From Verrucomicrobiota bacterium (GTDB lineage: Bacteria > Verrucomicrobiota > Verrucomicrobiia > Limisphaerales > UBA1319): a stretch of DNA of 64,000 nucleotides. The stretch covers positions 1 through 64,000 of the forward strand of contig JAKLHY010000026.1 of the NCBI GenBank assembly GCA_022709905.1, written 5' to 3'. The notes beneath the pieces are model-generated. The model did not search any database and was not told the origin of the DNA. It worked only from the letters and a program-made list of their open reading frames with translations. Positions 61,774-64,000 of this stretch are shown here, piece by piece. How positions within the stretch are numbered: the first letter of the stretch is position 1; every line of letters starts with the position of its first letter. The position numbers and the translations under genes are program-made.

Positions 61774-62943
61774 GTGAGCTGGTTCTATCGTCAACTGATT
61801 CGTCCCTGCCTTTTCACCTGTAATCCCGAAGCCATCCATGATTTTACCTTGCGCCGGCTGCGCGAGGTCAGCAGGAGCCGGATTCTATGCCAGGCCATGG
61901 CTTCCGTCCTGCAACCCAGGGAGGTTCCGATCGAGCTCTTTGGGCTGCGATTTCCGAATCCGGTTGGCCTGGCGGCCGGCATGGACAAGAACGGACAAGC
62001 CTTGTGCGCCTGGGAGGCTATGGGATTTGGGTTCAACGAGATCGGGGCTGTGACATGGTACCCGCAAGCCGGCAATCCCGCCCCCAGAGTTTTTCGCGTG
62101 ATCCCGGACGAAGCCATTATCAATCGGATGGGATTCAACAACGCGGGTGCTGAGGCCCTCGCCCGGGAGCTTCACCGATGCCGGCAGTCCGGACGCTGGC
62201 CAACCCATCCTATCGGGATCAATCTCGGCAAATCCAAAGTCACTCCGTTGCGCGAAGCCGTGCATGATTATGTCCGCTCGTTCCAGGTCTTATGGTCTTG
62301 CGCCGATTTCTTTGTTGTCAACGTGAGCTCGCCCAATACCCCCAATTTAAGAGAGTTGCAGGACAAACAGGCCTTGAATGAAATCCTGGCGGCCTTGCAG
62401 GAGGCCAACGCCGAGCAGGCGAAGGAGTCCGCCAACTCCAAATCGGGCGGCGAGGAGATTTCGGGATCCGCGTCGAAGGTCAATGGCCAGAAGCCGATCC
62501 TCGTCAAGGTCGCCCCTGACCTTTCCTGGGAGGCGCTGGATCAGATCGTCGAGTTGATTCAACCGCGGCGGATCAGCGGTCTAGTGGCCACTAACACCAC
62601 CATTGCCCGACCCGCATCTCCCCTGCCCGCCTGCCAAAAGACTTATGCCGAAACCGGCGGACTGAGCGGCCGTCCCCTCCGCCAGCATAGCACCGAAATC
62701 ATCCGCCATCTGTATCGGCAAACTCGAGCGCAAATCCCAATTATCGGAGTAGGCGGCATCTTTTCGGCGGACGACGCCTGGGAAAAAATCACCGCGGGAG
62801 CCTCTCTGGTGCAGATCTATACCGGTTTGGTTTACGAAGGTCCCGGGCTCGCCCGATCGATTGTGAATGGTCTCCGACGGCAATTGGCCTCGGCGGGGTT
62901 GAACAAGATCAGCGAAGCTGTGGGCATCCAATCCCAATCCTGA
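61774..62943 (+). CDS. pyrD: Dihydroorotate dehydrogenase (quinone), class 2
   Basis: 389 residues from a GTG at 61774 (VSWFYRQLIRPCLFTCNPE); the frame opens at a GTG at 61735 inside the nitroreductase gene. Class 2 enzyme: membrane-associated N-terminal helices (FYRQLIRPCLFTCNPEAIHDFTLRRL), FPNPVGLAAGMDKNG, GFNEIGAVTWYPQAGNPAPRVFRV, FVVNVSSPNTPNLRELQ with the catalytic Ser, KVAPDLSW, GLVATNTT and IIGVGGIFSADDA. An insert of about 30 polar residues (EANAEQAKESANSKSGGEEI) separates the catalytic loop from the KVAPDL strand. Fourth step of pyrimidine synthesis, electrons to quinone. Confidence 0.96.
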   Translation: MSWFYRQLIRPCLFTCNPEAIHDFTLRRLREVSRSRILCQAMASVLQPREVPIELFGLRFPNPVGLAAGMDKNGQALCAWEAMGFGFNEIGAVTWYPQAGNPAPRVFRVIPDEAIINRMGFNNAGAEALARELHRCRQSGRWPTHPIGINLGKSKVTPLREAVHDYVRSFQVLWSCADFFVVNVSSPNTPNLRELQDKQALNEILAALQEANAEQAKESANSKSGGEEISGSASKVNGQKPILVKVAPDLSWEALDQIVELIQPRRISGLVATNTTIARPASPLPACQKTYAETGGLSGRPLRQHSTEIIRHLYRQTRAQIPIIGVGGIFSADDAWEKITAGASLVQIYTGLVYEGPGLARSIVNGLRRQLASAGLNKISEAVGIQSQS

Positions 62944-63068
62944 TCGTTTTTCCCTCATGAAACCGGAAACCGACTCCCGTCTATTGCGAGCGGCCTCGGT
63001 CCAGATGGAAAGCCCGCCCGGGATCAAGGATGCCAGTTTCAAAAAGCGCCCCTGAATCGATTGGCCTT

Positions 63069-64000
63069 ATGGCAAAACGTGAAACCCTGACCCCGCGCGA
63101 GCGCGTGCTCAAGGCGCTGAATCATGAAATCCCCGACCGCGTGCCGATCGATCTGGGCGGGAACCAATCCGGCATACACAGGAATGCCTATCGCAAGTTA
63201 ATCGCCTATCTCGGCATCCCGGACGAAATCACCATCATGGATCCCGTCCAACAATTGGCGGCTCCTTGTGAATCGGTGCTCGAACGACTGCGGGTCGATA
63301 CGCGCTATGTCCGGGCCGGCGCGGCATCCTCCTGGCGCGGCGCCATTGTGAAGACCGAGCGCAATGGCCGTGTTTGGCATGATCTGGTCGATGAATTCGG
63401 AGTCCGCTGGTCGATGCCCGATGACTCGCCCAACTACATGGATATCACCCTGCATCCGCTCGCCAACGCCTCTCTGTCCGACCTCCGCAATTACCCCTGG
63501 CCCAAGGGCGACGATCCCACACGCTTCAAGGGTCTCCGCGAGCGGGCACTCCAACTCAAACAGAACACCCCTTACGCCGTCGTCAGCGGCATTTCAGGGG
63601 TCGTCTACGAAACGTGCTGGTACCTGCGCGGCCTCGAACAGTGGTTCTGCGATCTCATGACCCAGCCCCAGTTCTGCGAAGCCATGCTCGATCAGACCCT
63701 GAAATTCTGGCTCGATTGGTTCCGCCTGTTCCTCGATGAAGTCGGGGATGTCGTCGACGTGATCATGATTGGCGATGACATCGCCGGCCAAAACGGGCCC
63801 CTGTTCAGACCCGAGCTCTACCAGCGCCTCGTCAAACCTCGCCATATGCGCCTCGTCCAATACATCCGCTCCCGAACCCCCGCCCGCATCTGGTACCATA
63901 CCTGCGGTTCGTGCCGCGATTTCATCCCCGATCTTATCGACAATGGCATCCATATTCTGAACCCCGTCCAAATCAGCGCCCGTAACATGGATCCGTCCGA
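63069..64000 (+). CDS. Uroporphyrinogen decarboxylase/MtaA-like protein (partial, runs off right edge)
   Basis: At least 310 residues, starting ATG at 63069 (MAKRETLTPRERVLKALNHEIPDRVPIDLGGN). The N-terminus PRERVLKALNHEIPDRVPID, the barrel strand VIMIGDDIAGQNGPLFRPELYQRLVKP and HTCGSCRDFIPDLIDNGIHILNPVQ match the URO-D superfamily branch related to corrinoid methyltransferases and uncharacterised MtaA-like proteins. A true HemE would have a different N-terminus with the arginine-rich substrate loop, which is absent here. It may be a methyltransferase or part of a catabolic pathway; the substrate is unknown. The stop lies outside the window. Confidence 0.88.
   Translation, partial: MAKRETLTPRERVLKALNHEIPDRVPIDLGGNQSGIHRNAYRKLIAYLGIPDEITIMDPVQQLAAPCESVLERLRVDTRYVRAGAASSWRGAIVKTERNGRVWHDLVDEFGVRWSMPDDSPNYMDITLHPLANASLSDLRNYPWPKGDDPTRFKGLRERALQLKQNTPYAVVSGISGVVYETCWYLRGLEQWFCDLMTQPQFCEAMLDQTLKFWLDWFRLFLDEVGDVVDVIMIGDDIAGQNGPLFRPELYQRLVKPRHMRLVQYIRSRTPARIWYHTCGSCRDFIPDLIDNGIHILNPVQISARNMDPS

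Overview
This 64 kb window reads as chromosome of a moderately GC-rich, free-living bacterium of the Verrucomicrobiota, most like the Limisphaerales (subdivision 3) group. The reasons are family-level: a prepilin-type secreted protein with a strong [17 protein letters not shown]-like leader, a very large LTD/CotH/PA14-type secreted protein, GTP-dependent PEP carboxykinase, six-hairpin and TIM-barrel glycosidase-like genes, and a SET-domain protein. No rRNA, tRNA, CRISPR array or phage block was recognised.

Layout. 1-1165: debris of mobile DNA (an IS200/REP-type transposase running off the left edge and a decayed IS630 transposase). 1205-4720 (minus): rpsB, tsf, pyrH, frr. A clear hairpin-plus-T-run terminator follows tsf, a good sigma70-like promoter precedes pyrH, and rpsB has a promoter and a structured leader. 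5097-10984 (plus): sensor kinase, response regulator and a secreted protein with about 14 ankyrin repeats. 11039-15610: RecD2-type helicase, a SET-domain protein, an Ogt-type methyltransferase and two coiled-coil membrane proteins. 15600-28345: secreted S9 peptidase, CE1-like esterase, three small proteins, glycoside-hydrolase-like proteins, a TRIC-type channel, an Rrf2 regulator and a broken glycosidase gene. 28365-31706: two Opp/Dpp-type ABC ATPases without permeases, a Nudix hydrolase and a lipoprotein cyclophilin. 31971-39125 (plus): glnS, a large hybrid kinase and pckG, with a 256 bp inverted-repeat element in the gap before pckG. 39133-44932 (minus): giant CotH/LTD protein and a prepilin-like protein.

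45199-55499 is the most unusual part. A benzoate-CoA-ligase-type adenylating enzyme fused to a C-terminal acyl carrier domain (plus strand) converges on a tightly packed five-gene minus-strand operon. That operon encodes a molybdenum hydroxylase (two subunits), a degenerate HATPase-GNAT fusion, a HisC-like aminotransferase and a second GNAT-like protein. Two joints are ATGA overlaps and two are gaps of about 15 nt. This looks like a compact small-molecule pathway in which an aromatic or heteroaromatic acid is activated on a carrier; the product cannot be read from sequence.

55779-61024 (minus): rimO and the System II cytochrome c assembly genes ccsA and resB. 61248-64000 (plus): nitroreductase, quinone-type dihydroorotate dehydrogenase and a UroD/MtaA-like protein that runs off the right edge.
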